This document shows positions 1 through 10,816 of a stretch of DNA of 64,000 bases, piece after piece. Source of the stretch: Deuterostichococcus epilithicus (lineage: Eukaryota > Chlorophyta > Trebouxiophyceae > Prasiolales > Stichococcaceae); contig JAVTLE010000016.1 of the NCBI GenBank assembly GCA_033439295.1, positions 2,294,001 to 2,358,000 on the forward strand, in the 5' to 3' direction. Below the pieces are notes generated by a model. The model saw only the letters and a program-made list of their open reading frames with translations, searched no databases and was not told the DNA's origin. Every line of letters starts with the position of its first letter. The first letter of the stretch is position 1. The position numbers and the translations under genes were made by a program.

Positions 1-539
1 CAGTTGGTGCGTCATCGTATACCAGCTCGGGCATGTAATGGCACTGGAGGTACCGCCAGTCTCCCGTTTCGCGTGTGTTCCCGGCAGAGAATTTCCATCT
101 GCCAAGTGGGCAGAAGTTCTTCTTGGGACAAGGGTCGGACGTCTCCAGTACCCCTGCTGAACATTACACATTCCCCATTCCCCTACTAGTTGCTCATGTC
201 CCGCTGAGCCAAGGGACGTAATGCCGTGCGAATGCTACCCCAGTCCCCCTCGCCCCCTCGTTTCCATGTGTACCTGAGTATCTCCCCTGAGCACAGCACG
301 CAACGCACACCATGCTTTGCCGAGCTGCATAGATTTCTTACCGCGCCCAGCGTCCCTGGATCGCCAAAGCTGCTGTCAAACTCAGAAAGCGCAAGGCCCA
401 CGGACCCCAGCCGCGGCAGCGAGTGACGAGGCGCGCCTTGGTTCAGCATAGCTGAAATGCTGGGACCTTGCTGCTAGCGCAAAAGTCAGCTGTAGGGGTG
501 ACTTGACATCTAGTCCTACCTTCAGACATCCTTAGAGCA
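1..539. other. Upstream region, no gene recognised
   Basis: Only short overlapping frames without recognisable protein features are present. The 3' part is presumably promoter and 5' UTR of the RPA1 gene that starts at 540. I see no repeat or RNA gene in it. Confidence 0.4.
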
Positions 540-3500
540 ATGGCGTACCAACTGGACGCGGGCAGTGCCTCGCGGCTGCACGGCGGTGACGCAGGCTTCA
601 GCCCAGTTATGCAGTGTGTGGGTGAGTGCTGGTTGAGCTGACACCGCGCGACACTGTGTCTCTGGGCTTGTCAGAATCGTATGCGTTGGCAGTTCGCTGC
701 TGTCATGTTCGTTGGTCTGTATTCACCGCCTGCAGCTGCCCTCTCAAAGTCAAAGTTGAGCAGGGCAAGTCTCCGTCCGGCCGCCTCACGCTTGGGGAGT
801 TTGCAGCACGTTGCCGCTCTCATTTTGAACCCAAAGCGTGCTGCATAGCCCTCACTGGTCGCTTCGCCGGCAATTTGCGAGTTTGCCAGACTCAAGTTTC
901 AAGACCAGGCCACCGTGGTCTGTCTCTTGGGAAAATCTGCACTAGTCGCTACAACCGTGCCTAGAGACCGCGCTCGTGAGATGGTCGCACTGCCTGCAGG
1001 CGTCAAGCGGCTGAACACCAATGCCGGTGCCAGTGCCGAACGCTTTCGGCTCGCGCTGTCAGACGGCGAGCAGTATGTGCAGGTCAGGACCGCCATCAGA
1101 TTGATGCGCACTGTGCATCACTCACATGTACAGGACTGAAGGCACACCACCAACGTGTTGGCCCCTCAACATGTTGTGCTACATTAACCTCGTGCTGTCT
1201 GGTCGAAATCTTGCAGCGTGCACGCATGGCGCCGCGCCGTGGCTGTGAGTGCCCTACCTGAGGGAATAGCACGTAATTTTGCAGGTCATGATGGCGACGC
1301 AGCTTAATGAGATGGTGCGCAGTGGCGAGATCGCCAATGGCACCGTTCTCCGGGTGGAGGAGTGTCTGGCCAACAATGTCAGCAACAGCAGGTGTGTGCT
1401 GTCACCATCGCCTATCAGCTAGCGCACCCCCTCTCGTTGCGAGGCTCAATGCTCAATTGAGGAGTTCTTTAGGTGGAGGTCGTACCAGAGAGGTCAGGCA
1501 GTCAGGGTGCAATGCAGCCCCGCAGTAGGCCAGCTCGTGGGTGGCGCTTTCTGTGTAGCTCTTCCTGTGTGCCATCTGCACTCCCACTAAGCACCTTTCG
1601 TGTGATGGCACAGGGTGCTCATTGTGCTCAACGTAACGCCAATGGGCCCGAGCGACCCCATCGGCAATCCCAACCCTTCACGCGTGCCCGACCCACCTGC
1701 AGGCAACTGTTGTATATTATCACACCGGATTTTCCCCCTGGGAGCGGCATGTTCTTGAATTTGAATTGAGCCGTTTCGGACCTCCGCCAGATCGTGACAT
1801 CACGACCTGCTGCTACTGCAGATGGCGTCGCCCCGGCCGTCCCGCCGCAGCAGCAGGCAGGCGGCTATGGCGGCGGCAATGCAAACAGTGCCACCGCCAA
1901 CGGCGGCATGTATGGCGCGCCTGCACCGGCACCTGCGCCCGCGCAGCCCATGTATGGAGCGCCTCAGCCGGTCGGCGGCGCCCAGAATGGCGGCGCCCAG
2001 AATGGCGGCTATGGGCAGGGAGGCAGTGGCTATGGCGCCGGCGGCGGCGGCTATGGCGCCGGCGGCGGCGGCNNNTATGGCGCCGCCGGCGGCGGCTACG
2101 GCAACGCGAACGGCGGCGGCGGCGGGGGCTATGGCCAGAATGGCGGCGGCGGCCCAGGCGGCTATGGCCAGAACGGCGGCGGCGGCCCGGGCGGCTATGG
2201 CCAGAACCAGCCGGTGCCGAACTACAGGCGAGGACACCGTCGGCACTGTGTAGCACTGCACCTGTTCCTGCTTCAGCGGCCGATGCTGCCGCTGTGCAGC
2301 ATGGCCGCATCCCCAATCATCGGAATGTACTCAGTCTCTGAGCAGTCAAATCACTCAGTCTCCTGACACGCCACGGCCACATAAGTCATGACGCGTGACC
2401 TCGCCCCTGCCGCAGGGCTGGCAACTCGGTGGTCGCGCACGACCAGGCGCCGCCGCGCATCGTGCCCATCAACTCGCTGAACATGTACCAGAGCCGGTGG
2501 ACGATCAAGGCGCGCGTCACGCAGAAGGCGCCCAAGCGGACCTGGCACAATGCACGCGGCGAGGGTCGCGTCTTCAGTGCGTCCCCTCCGATGCACATTG
2601 CAGCTCGATGCTTTGCTGCTCGCATGATGCAGCTGTGTAGCCGATGAGTCGGCACTTGATGGCACCGCATGCTGGCTCTCGAGTGGTTGTGGATGTGTCA
2701 GGCTTTGTTCGTACTGCTGTTTCCCGCATTGAAACCTCTTTGGCAACTCGAGCCTCGTTCTGCTGAGTTCGAAGTCGGCACGCCTGCTGACTGTCCGGTG
2801 GCAGATACTTCATCTGCAAGCTGCGTCCAGCATTTGGAATTTGCGCTCAGCAGCTTCTGGTTCGTATCTCTCCAACCTGATGGCAGCACGCCTGTCCGGC
2901 TGCAGGTTTTGCACTGGGCGCCGAGGCCGGCGAGATCTTGGTGCTTGTCATCGGAACAATTTTTCGACTTTCTAGCCAAGTTTCTAGCCAGCAATGCGTC
3001 GTCATTGAGTCACTGCAGTGGCCCTTTTCACTCGCAGGCTTCACCTTGCTGGATGCTGAAGGTGGTGAGATCCTGGTGTCCGGCTTCAACGAGGTGGCGG
3101 ACAAGTATGACCAGATCGTGCAGCGCGGCGTCATCATCACGCTGTCCAAGGCCAGCGTCAAGAAAAAGCGGCCGGGGGTGCGCTTTGCCAGGCCTACTCC
3201 GCAGCACCCCTGCATCTGGGCCCTAAGAGCTGCCTGCCTCCAGGGGACGAAGATCGACTGGAGCCACTTCGCAGGTTCTCCGACTGGGACCTCTGCCTGT
3301 TCAGGGAAGATCCCGTTTGAAAATGACCAAGGCGGTTGCTGTGTTGCCGCGCAGGGCTTGCAACATGATGCGCCGCGAGCTACAGCCTGATGCTCTTTGT
3401 TGCTGCCTCTGCCAGGTGCCCCGTTCAAGGCAGCCTCGTGTTGTCCACTGCAGGGCTTCAACACGACGCGCCACGAGTTCGAGATCACGCTGGAGAGCCA

Positions 3501-6500
3501 GTCGCACATCGAGGTGGTACCCGAGGACCAGGAGACAGCCGCCATCCCTGCCATCCAGTACCACGTTCGTCTTTGAATCTTTGCACATTCCATTGACAAA
3601 TGGCAGAAATGTTCCTCTGCCCACTTGCACCATCCTCTGCTGCGCTACCATCCCCATCATGCAGTGCAACGTGCGTCTTTCGCGAATGCACAGTGAAGGA
3701 GCTGTCCAAAAAAGCATGCTGCTCGGGCCCAGACGCGATACTTGAGGCCCATCGCTACTTGGGCTCCAAGTACCGCGTCTGCGATCCGAGCAGCATATCT
3801 CTCTTGGACAGCTCCTTCACTTTGCACAACATGATTCCCCTGCCCGACTTTGCCTGGCTGATTTGCGCTTTGGTCAACTGGTGCTGCAAGGCTCTGCCAA
3901 AATCCGTGTGGACGCTGGTTGGGATGATCGCTCGATGACCACTCCTTCATCGAGCACGACTGCGTGACAGAAGCTCTTTCATAAGTGCATTTGAGACTGG
4001 GGCGCGTGCCTGCACACACGCATCCGCCGCGTGCGCTGGCGAGCAGCAGTGCACTCAGCACACTGCTGCTGGCTTCATGTGCGCCTCATCCAGTCGTCCA
4101 AGCTACAATAATTACGTCATACCGCACAAGACCGCGAGCCACCAGCTGACTGATCCATTTGACAGCCGACGGACTGGACAGCTGACTGGCTTTACAGCTG
4201 ATTGATGCCCCCCACGTGCCCAATTTCCGCAGTCCACGCGCATCAAGGAGATCGAGGCGGACCCATTGCGCGATGTGACTGATCCGGCATGCGCCTGACC
4301 CACCCCACCCGCCGCCCCGCAGTTCAAGCGCATCGAGGAGATCGAGGGCATTCCCGCCCGCACCAACGTGGACGTGCTGGGCGTGGTGCACGCATGTGAG
4401 GGCGCAGTGGCACTGCAGCTCAAGTCGGGCGCCGACGCGCAGAAGCGGTCCGTGACCATCAAGGACGCCTCCAACAAGCTCGTCGAGGCGAGTGCCCGCA
4501 TGTGTCTGCGGAGCAGCGCAGGCGGCGGCGGGCCGTCGTGTGTCAGGGTGGCAAACGCCCCACACGGCGCTGTCCAAGCCCTGCACGTCGACTGTCAGCT
4601 GGGCGCAATGCCGGGCGTCCGTGCTGCCATGCTGCAGCGTGCGCCAGCCGCCTGGCCCCACTTCCTGTCCATCCCCCACTGCCGCGGCTGACATGCCCGC
4701 GCTGCGTGGCCGCGCAGCTGACGCTGTGGGGCGAGTTCGTGAACGACCCGGGGGCGCTGCTGGAGGCGGAGGTGGCGGCGCAGCGGCACCCCATCATTGC
4801 CGTCAAGGACTGCCGCGTGGGCGACTTCAACGGCAAAACGCTGTCGACGCTCAACTCCAGCACCGTGCAGGTCGACCCCGATATCCCGCAGGCCGGCCAG
4901 CTGCGCGCCTGGTGCGTCGCTTCATCATCATCGCCGGCAGCGTGGGTGTCGGCAGCATCGAGTATGCACATCCGAGAGTCGAGGCCCGCTTTGCACAACG
5001 GCTATTGTCTGCCGGCTTGCGTCATGCTGGACTGAGCAGGCTCTCGTCACACCGACGCTTGCCGCGCTGGGGTGGCGGACTCGATGTGGATTTGCACACT
5101 CTCATGGATGCACGACCAACAAGTGGAAGGAAATCAGGGTGCACCGCCAACAGCTGAGGCGTGCGTGCACCAGGTACGACAATGGCGGACGGGACGCGGA
5201 CGCGGTGGCGCTGTCCGATGCGCGCGGCGGCGGCGGCGGCGGCTTCCACCGCCGCTGCACCTTCGGCACCATCAAGGACGAGGGCCTGGGCTCCAGTGGC
5301 ACGGCATTCATTATGGTGAGCTTTTCTGCTCATCAGTCATCAGAGCGAGGCTCCTGCCTCCGAGGCTCCTGCCTCCGAGGCTCCTGCCTAAATTCGACGG
5401 CGCAGAGGCTCCGGCACAGGCTGCGCACAGGCTCCATTGCATACTGAGGGGAGTCTGCATCATTGCAGGCCTCCAGCTCTGCGGCACAGCCTCTGCGAAC
5501 AATACCTGCGCACCCACAGTAAGCCATTGTGCACACCGAGCCAGGCTTGCATCTGGCTGAAGCGTCACCCACTGTGCAGGTGAACGGCACCGTCACCTTC
5601 GTGCGCAATGAGAACATGTCGTACCCCGCCTGCCCCCTGCCGTATGGCGGCAAGACGTGCAACAAGAAGTGCACCGACAACGGCAGCGGCTGGTGCGCCT
5701 CCTGCCTGATCATGCTTGCAGGCGCTGTGACTTTGCGCAGACCTGGCTGCTGTGCAATCGTGCCTGCAATGTTGACCTGCCCGCTCCGCCTTGCCACCCC
5801 CTCGGACGTCACGTCTTGACGAAGTGCTGGCGCCTGCTGCAGGTGGTGCGAGCGGTGCCAGTCGGTCTGCGAGCCGCAGCACCGCTATATTCTGGCCATC
5901 ACCGCCCAGGTGTGTGCGTTTCCCCCGCCTCCTCCCCCTGCGCGCTGCAAGGCGGCCCGGCCCATGCGGAACTAACTGCTGGCGGCCAGCCTGGAGCTAA
6001 TTCAGGCTCGGTATCTAGTCGCCCACGTCATGCTGACCAGGCCTCCAACCTGTGGTACCTTCGCCGTCGCAATTGTTGCGCCCCTTTTCCTGCATGTTGC
6101 CTCACAGGCCTCCCCTGCCTTCCCCTGTGCAGGACCACACGGGGCAGCAGTGGCTGACGTCGTTCGAGGAGACCGGGCAGCAGATCATGGGCATGAGCGC
6201 GCAGGAGCTCAAGGCGCTGGAGGGCTCGCCTGCCTTCGACACCGCCGTGCAGGCGCGCCCCCCTCCCTCGCGGCACTGGCCTCGAGCATCTCCCCAGTGC
6301 GCATCTGGCCGCAGAAGCAGCCCCTGAACCCTGCACTTGGCCATAGACGCGGCCTTCCCTCTGGCGTACTATCATGCGCCTCCATGCCCAGTACCAAAAG
6401 TCGAACCTCCAGCGATGGGATGCCCGCCGCACCCTTTGGATACCTCGCCGCTGAACCCCAAACCCTGAACCCTGCAGGCGGCCAACTTCCAGCAGCGGAT

Positions 6501-7642
6501 GTTCAAGCTGCGGGTGGCGGAGGACAGCTACAACGACGAGACGCGCATCAAGGTGTCCATCCGCAACACGGAGCCGCTCGACTACGCCACCGAGGCCGGG
6601 GTGCGGCCCCCGATGTCTTCTCATGAAGGCTCTCGACCTATGAAGGCTTTCGATGTACCTGAACGGCAGGCTGGTGCTCGTGTTCAGACGCCGCCAGCCA
6701 CCTGTGCGTCGAGCCGTAACACGGAGCCCCTCGGCCGTGCACCGAGGACGGGATGCGATTTCGCCAGTCAAGTCTTTGCTTTGTGCATCTCCTGTTGCCA
6801 GGAGCAGGGCCCATGTGTGCATGGACGTTGCTCACAGTCATGGACAGTATTTATCTGCAGAGAACTTGCTATGCAAACGCTAGCTTTCTGGCTGGCCTTG
6901 CATGCCTGCAGTCAAGGAGACTGCAGGTCAGGATCTCAGCTGTGTTGTGTGAGAAAGAAACAGTGTCGGATTGAGACTACGTTTGGGTGCTCTGCAGATA
7001 CTGTTGGGCGACATCGCCAAGCTGCAAGCCGGCGAGCCCATCATGCAGCCGCTGCCCGCGGGGCCAGCGCGCCAGGGCTTTGGCGGCAACGCAGCTGGCG
7101 GCGGGTTTGGCGNCGCCNGCNNGCCNNCTGGNGGCGGCTTTGGCGGCGGCGNNCCCGGGGGCGGCGGCGGCGGCGGCGAAGGTGTTGTGTGCCAATTAGA
7201 TTTTGCTGGCATGTCGCAGACGCAGCCAGGTGGCGTGCCCTTCATTGTCGGGCGCTGACGGTCGATCCTCGTAGTAGTTGCATTGTGGACTCTAGGGCTG
7301 ACACCAGCAATGGCTTCCTGTCAGTAGGATACATGGTGCTTGCAGCCGCTCGCCTCCCCTCAACGCATGCTTGCCTTCTCTCAACGTATGCATACCAACA
7401 GCTGCGGAAGACACACAGCTCTGCATGCAGCCGCTGGCTGTGCATCTTTACGATGGTTGTTTCATTTCGAAAGGTGGCGGCGGCTATGGCGGCGGCGGCT
7501 TCCAGGCCCCCGCACCCGGCGGCAATGCTGGCGGCGCAGCCGGTGGCGACGCCTGCTTTAAGTGCGGGCAGAGCGGCCACTGGAGCCGTGACTGCCCCAA
7601 CACCGGCGGCGCGAGCAACGTGGGCCAGTACCAGAGCGGCGA

Positions 7643-7693
<51 letters not shown>

Positions 7694-8400
7694 AGCTGGC
7701 GGCGACTGCTTCAAGTGAGTTGCAGCGTGGCTCGCGACTTTCTGGCGCTTCAGCTGCTCTTTCACAGCGTGCAAAGCAACACTGCAGCCTGTCGAGTGCG
7801 ATTGAACGAACGATTCTGCAGCATGGTCTACGGAGTGGCAAGGTGTGTATGCTCAGAACACGTGTGTGCACTGTCCAACTGGGTATGCCTGATTGTCTGG
7901 TGATTTCCCGTGTCTTTGGCGGCAGGTGCGGCCAGCCCGGACACTGGAGCCGGGACTGCCCCAACCAGGGCGGTGCCGGAGGCGGCGGCACCGGTGGTGG
8001 CGGGTTCGGCGGTGGCGGTGCGACTCTGCCGTTGACTGCATCATACACTGATGATGAGAGGCCGCAACCATCCGGCAACATGCAAGGGGCTGATAACATT
8101 CTGCCCGTCGACTGAGATGAACTCCAGCAGTGTCTTGACACAGGCCTCAAGGCCTGGCTCTCACCCTTGCTTCTGCGCTACACAGGCGGCGGAGGCGGAG
8201 GGGGCGGTGGAGGCCGCGGCGGCGACTGCTTCAAGTGCGGTCAGTCCGGTCACTGGAGTCGCGATTGCCCAAACCAGGGGGGCGGTGGCGGCGGCGGCTA
8301 TGGGGGCGGCGGCGGCGGCGGCCAACGCGCTGGCTTTGGCGGCGGTGGCTATCGCGGCAGAGGCGGTGGAGGTGGAGGCTATGGTGGCGGCGGCTTTTGA
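540..8400 (+). CDS. RPA1: Replication protein A 70 kDa subunit with three CCHC zinc knuckles
   Basis: Single-stranded DNA-binding subunit of the RPA heterotrimer, acting in the nucleus in replication, repair and recombination. Nineteen exons can be followed: 540-621, 1000-1082, 1285-1391, 1614-1702, 1822-2227, 2416-2576, 3038-3177, 3454-3564, 4323-4487, 4718-4911, 5174-5315, 5580-5692, 5843-5909, 6133-6252, 6478-6600, 6998-7181, 7474-7714, 7926-8017 and 8186-8400. Domains in order: RPA70N-like start ([22 protein letters not shown]); a Gly/Tyr-rich linker (exon 5); OB fold DBD-A ([17 protein letters not shown]); DBD-B ([10 protein letters not shown]); DBD-C with a four-Cys zinc site (YPACPLP, CNKKC, CERC); then Gly-rich spacers with three [14 protein letters not shown]-type knuckles. 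C-terminal knuckles are known in plant RPA1A/C-type proteins; three is many. Introns after exons 4, 5, 9 and 14 use GC donors. Two low-complexity stretches contain N bases, so exon 16 is incompletely read. Confidence 0.93.
2073..2075. other. Ambiguous bases in Gly-repeat coding region
   Basis: Three N bases interrupt a GGC-rich repeat in exon 5 of RPA1. The repeat length here is therefore uncertain. Similar N bases lie at about 7113-7153, 27127, 29812 and 56618-56633. Confidence 0.9.
2902..2955 (+). repeat. Intronic echo of RPA1 exon 7 start
   Basis: This intron segment resembles the acceptor plus first bases of exon 7 at 3034-3090. Both begin GCAGG, share a TGGnnGCnGA core and continue into GGnGAGATCnTGGTG. 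It looks like a decayed tandem copy of the intron-exon boundary. Confidence 0.6.
3351..3387 (+). repeat. Intronic echo of RPA1 exon 8 start
   Basis: GCAGGGCTTGCAACATGATG here matches GCAGGGCTTCAACACGACG at the exon 8 acceptor (3450-3485), and the similarity continues through GCGCCnCGAG. By eye about 28 of 34 positions agree with one inserted base. The copied AG could serve as a cryptic acceptor. Confidence 0.7.
3687..3827 (+). ncRNA. Long intronic hairpin, candidate small-RNA precursor
   Basis: In the RPA1 intron between exons 8 and 9, 3687-3751 and 3759-3827 form inverted arms of about 65 bases with a loop of about 7. The arms share GTGAAGGAGCTGTCCAA, ATGCTGCTCGG and CAGACGCG, with roughly eight mismatches or bulges. 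The shape fits a miRNA-like or hairpin-siRNA precursor. It could also be the relic of an inverted duplication or a small MITE; no terminal repeats or target-site duplication were recognised. Confidence 0.5.
3929..3954. repeat. Short inverted repeat
   Basis: GCTCGATGA and TCATCGAGC are perfect nine-base inverted arms around an eight-base loop, about 100 bases after the long hairpin in the same RPA1 intron. Confidence 0.6.
4228..4270 (+). repeat. Intronic echo of RPA1 exon 9 start
   Basis: CGCAGTCCACGCGCATCAAG followed by GAGATCGAGG resembles the exon 9 boundary at 4318-4352 (CGCAGTTCAAGCGCATCGAG then GAGATCGAGG). The copy lies about 90 bases upstream and retains the AG, so it is a potential alternative acceptor. 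Confidence 0.75.
5344..5390. repeat. Three-copy 15-bp minisatellite in RPA1 intron
   Basis: The unit GAGGCTCCTGCCTCC is repeated about three times head to tail in the intron after exon 11. Confidence 0.8.
6712..6756 (+). repeat. Intronic echo of RPA1 exon 15 end
   Basis: CGTAACACGGAGCCCCTCGG followed by CACCGAGGnCGGG resembles the 3' end of exon 15 with its donor (6561-6606: CGCAACACGGAGCCGCTCGA then CACCGAGGCCGGG). Here the copied edge is the donor side, and the original GT has become AT. Confidence 0.75.
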
Positions 8401-8439
8401 TGTGCACAGCCGTTGGTGTGTGTCCGCTTCGCCCACGTT

Positions 8440-8444
8440 TGTAA
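8440..8444 (+). terminator. TGTAA polyadenylation-type signal after RPA1
   Basis: TGTAA, the usual green-algal poly(A) signal, lies 40 bases after the RPA1 stop codon. This is a pattern match only. Confidence 0.45.
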
Positions 8445-8659
8445 GCTGAGTCTCCAGGATTTCGTTTTTGCAGTGGGGCCCCCGAGAGCGGGGATCCAGC
8501 CTTTCAAACGTTTTCATGTACTTCTAGGAGGGGGTTAGGCCATTAAGAGCAATTGGCAAAACAGGAAGAAGGCTGTCAGAGATGTTGACTGCGATCTGGG
8601 CAGCAGGTGCAGACTGGTGCATCGTGCGCCAAACACATTTTCGGTTCCAGCTCTAAGTT

Positions 8660-10490
8660 CTAGGGTGCCAGGCTGCTGGGGCGGCTGATGCCGTCGCTCA
8701 GCCGCTTGCGGAAACGCTCCTCCTTGTTCACCTCCCGCTCCACCCTGCAGCAGGCGAACGCTGCAAGATCAAGGCAGTAAATCGGTACCTGCCTACTCAC
8801 AACATTTTAGCCCAACCATTGACCCCCGCCGTGCTCTCAATCACCACCTTTTACCCTGACCGTTCACGCAGCGCCCCCACACTCCAGGGCATCCCTGCAG
8901 CACTGCTCCAGCACCGTAAGCAATGTCGACTGGTTTGGCATCCCTGCCGAACCGTGGGGCGTCCCTGCCGAACGTTCTTATAGTTACTGTGCCAGCTACG
9001 CACCGCTCGGCGAAGGGCGTGTGACGGGGCGCCAGCCGCTGGTCCTCCCGATACTTAGCTACCTTGTTGTCCAGTCCCGCCACCTGCAGGCAGTTTTCTT
9101 GCACTGGAGCCGTTGAGCTAGTCCTTTGTGGGAAGGACTGGCAGTGCATGCCTCGCGCCTGCACTTGCTGCAGTGGTCCATGCTGACGCCTACAAGTTTG
9201 TGCCAATGTCCCGTGGAATGTCTGTCACACCTGCGGCGTGTGCAGCCCGGTGGGCGTGGCCGCCAGCACGAAGTGGTGCTGGCTGAGGCCCGGCGTCGAA
9301 CACACGGTCTGCGCCGCCGAGGGCTGCGTGCTCGTCTGCAGCACACTCAGCCATCGTCACAGCACTGCTGTGTAAGCCCGTTTCAGGCACTGACAACAAG
9401 GATTTGCCCTGGAAGGCGCAGTGCTGAAACTGTCAGCACTGCTCAGTGCATCGGCGTGTAGATGTCGTCTCTGCATGCCCGATGCCTCTGCTCTCTCTCA
9501 GATATCAGAAAAGAGTTGCCCTCGGAACAGGCTGCAGCGCACAGGCATACCGAGGCAGACGGCGTCCGCGGCGCCAGCTGCAGCGGCGGCAGCACCAGCT
9601 GCGAGTGCTGCTGCTGCGGCGCGGCGCAGGGCAAGATTGCGTCCCACTCGGTCGCCAGCTGCCGCGTCGGGCCGCCGTCGTGCCTGCGCCCGCGCTGCTC
9701 GGCAACCGCTGGCCGCGGCGATGGTACATTCTCCTTGCCTGCCGCGCCCTGGCCGCTGACCGCCGATGCTGCATCCGCCTGACTCGCCATCTCCCGCTCA
9801 AGCCTGCGCATCTCGTAACAAGGCGATACAACAGCCAACCAGTGCAGGGGCCAATGGGCAGCAGCAGCGGACAGCTGCTCCAGCCTCTTTGCAAATTTCG
9901 TTTCTGTGACTGCAACGAAGAAACACTTGATGATGTACACATTGGAGAAGTTTACCGTCAGCCCCACCTGACTTCGAAGGGCGTGTTGCTCCAGCGCAGC
10001 GCCTTCTCATGCGGCGGCGCTGCGGCTGCCGGGCTGGGCGTCTGTAGCACAGTGGCAGCGCTGGCTGAGATCCGCTGCAGCTGCGGTTGCTGCGGCGCCG
10101 GCTGCCGCTGTGCGGCTGCAACAGCCGTGCAAGGCCGCTGCTCCAGGTCGCTGCGGTCGGCATCGCCGTCGCACAGCGGCAGCAGCAACGGGGAGTGGCG
10201 TGCAGCTGCGCTGTGGATCGCCAATGCGCTTCTGGCTGGCGGCGCCTGGTCTGCGCTGCTCAGAGCCTGCGCACGCACGATCAAACGTCACGCTGATAGG
10301 CTGAACGTCCCTTTGAGATCCGCAGGCTGCTGCGTCGGACGTTAGTTGAGTTATTGGGACTCTTTTTTCGACAGGGCACCATTGCCTGATAGGCCGGCTT
10401 CGGCTGGTTAGCGGTCTCCCCCGCCGCAGGCTTCTTCGGGGTGTGTTTGTCGCGTCGCTTGAAGCAGCCGAATATGCTCAGCAGCCCCAT
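8660..10490 (-). CDS. Unassigned protein, possible N-myristoylation start
   Basis: I do not recognise the family. Going leftwards on the minus strand, coding-like exons are about 10490-10360, 10264-9967, 9906-9545, 9340-9227, 9092-9006 and 8742-8660. The first begins MGLLSIFGCFKRRDK, which fits an N-myristoylation and palmitoylation start followed by basic residues. The middle is Ala/Gln/Pro-rich and probably disordered. The last exons are charged and helical (VEREVNKEERFRKRLSDGIS) and end with TAG. The first exon-exon joint is not resolved, because no good GT donor keeps the frame, so exon 1 could belong to a separate small gene. The locus converges on RPA1 (260 bp between stops) and diverges from the methyltransferase. 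Confidence 0.45.
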
Positions 10491-10816
10491 GCCACCACAG
10501 ACCATGAGTACAGCACCAAGCTTCAGGATGGTCAAGCTTCGAGGTGAGGTGCAATTGGGCAGACGATGAGATACGTCTCGCAGCATCCACAGCTACTTCT
10601 TGGGCAGATTTAAGCCTACGGATGTGTGAGCTGATGGGATGGCGAAGTCTGAGTCGGACACAAGTCCACCAGACCACAAGTCCTACGAGCAGCTCGTACA
10701 GCTTCATTTGTAAATTGAATTTACTCACGTGCCCTTGTTGCTGCGCCGAGCACCTGATCCTTCGCTACTTCGTGGCATTCTGTCACTTTCAGAGACGGGA
10801 GGACCTCAGGTTTGTC
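10491..10816. promoter_or_regulatory. Divergent intergenic region
   Basis: About 330 bp separate the putative minus-strand start at 10490 from the plus-strand start at 10817. It is probably a shared promoter. I see no specific motif. Confidence 0.35.

Noticed and set aside
6499-8115. 538-codon plus-strand open frame
   Set aside because: It runs through several RPA1 exons and introns in shifting frames; only its first part (exon 15) is in the coding frame.
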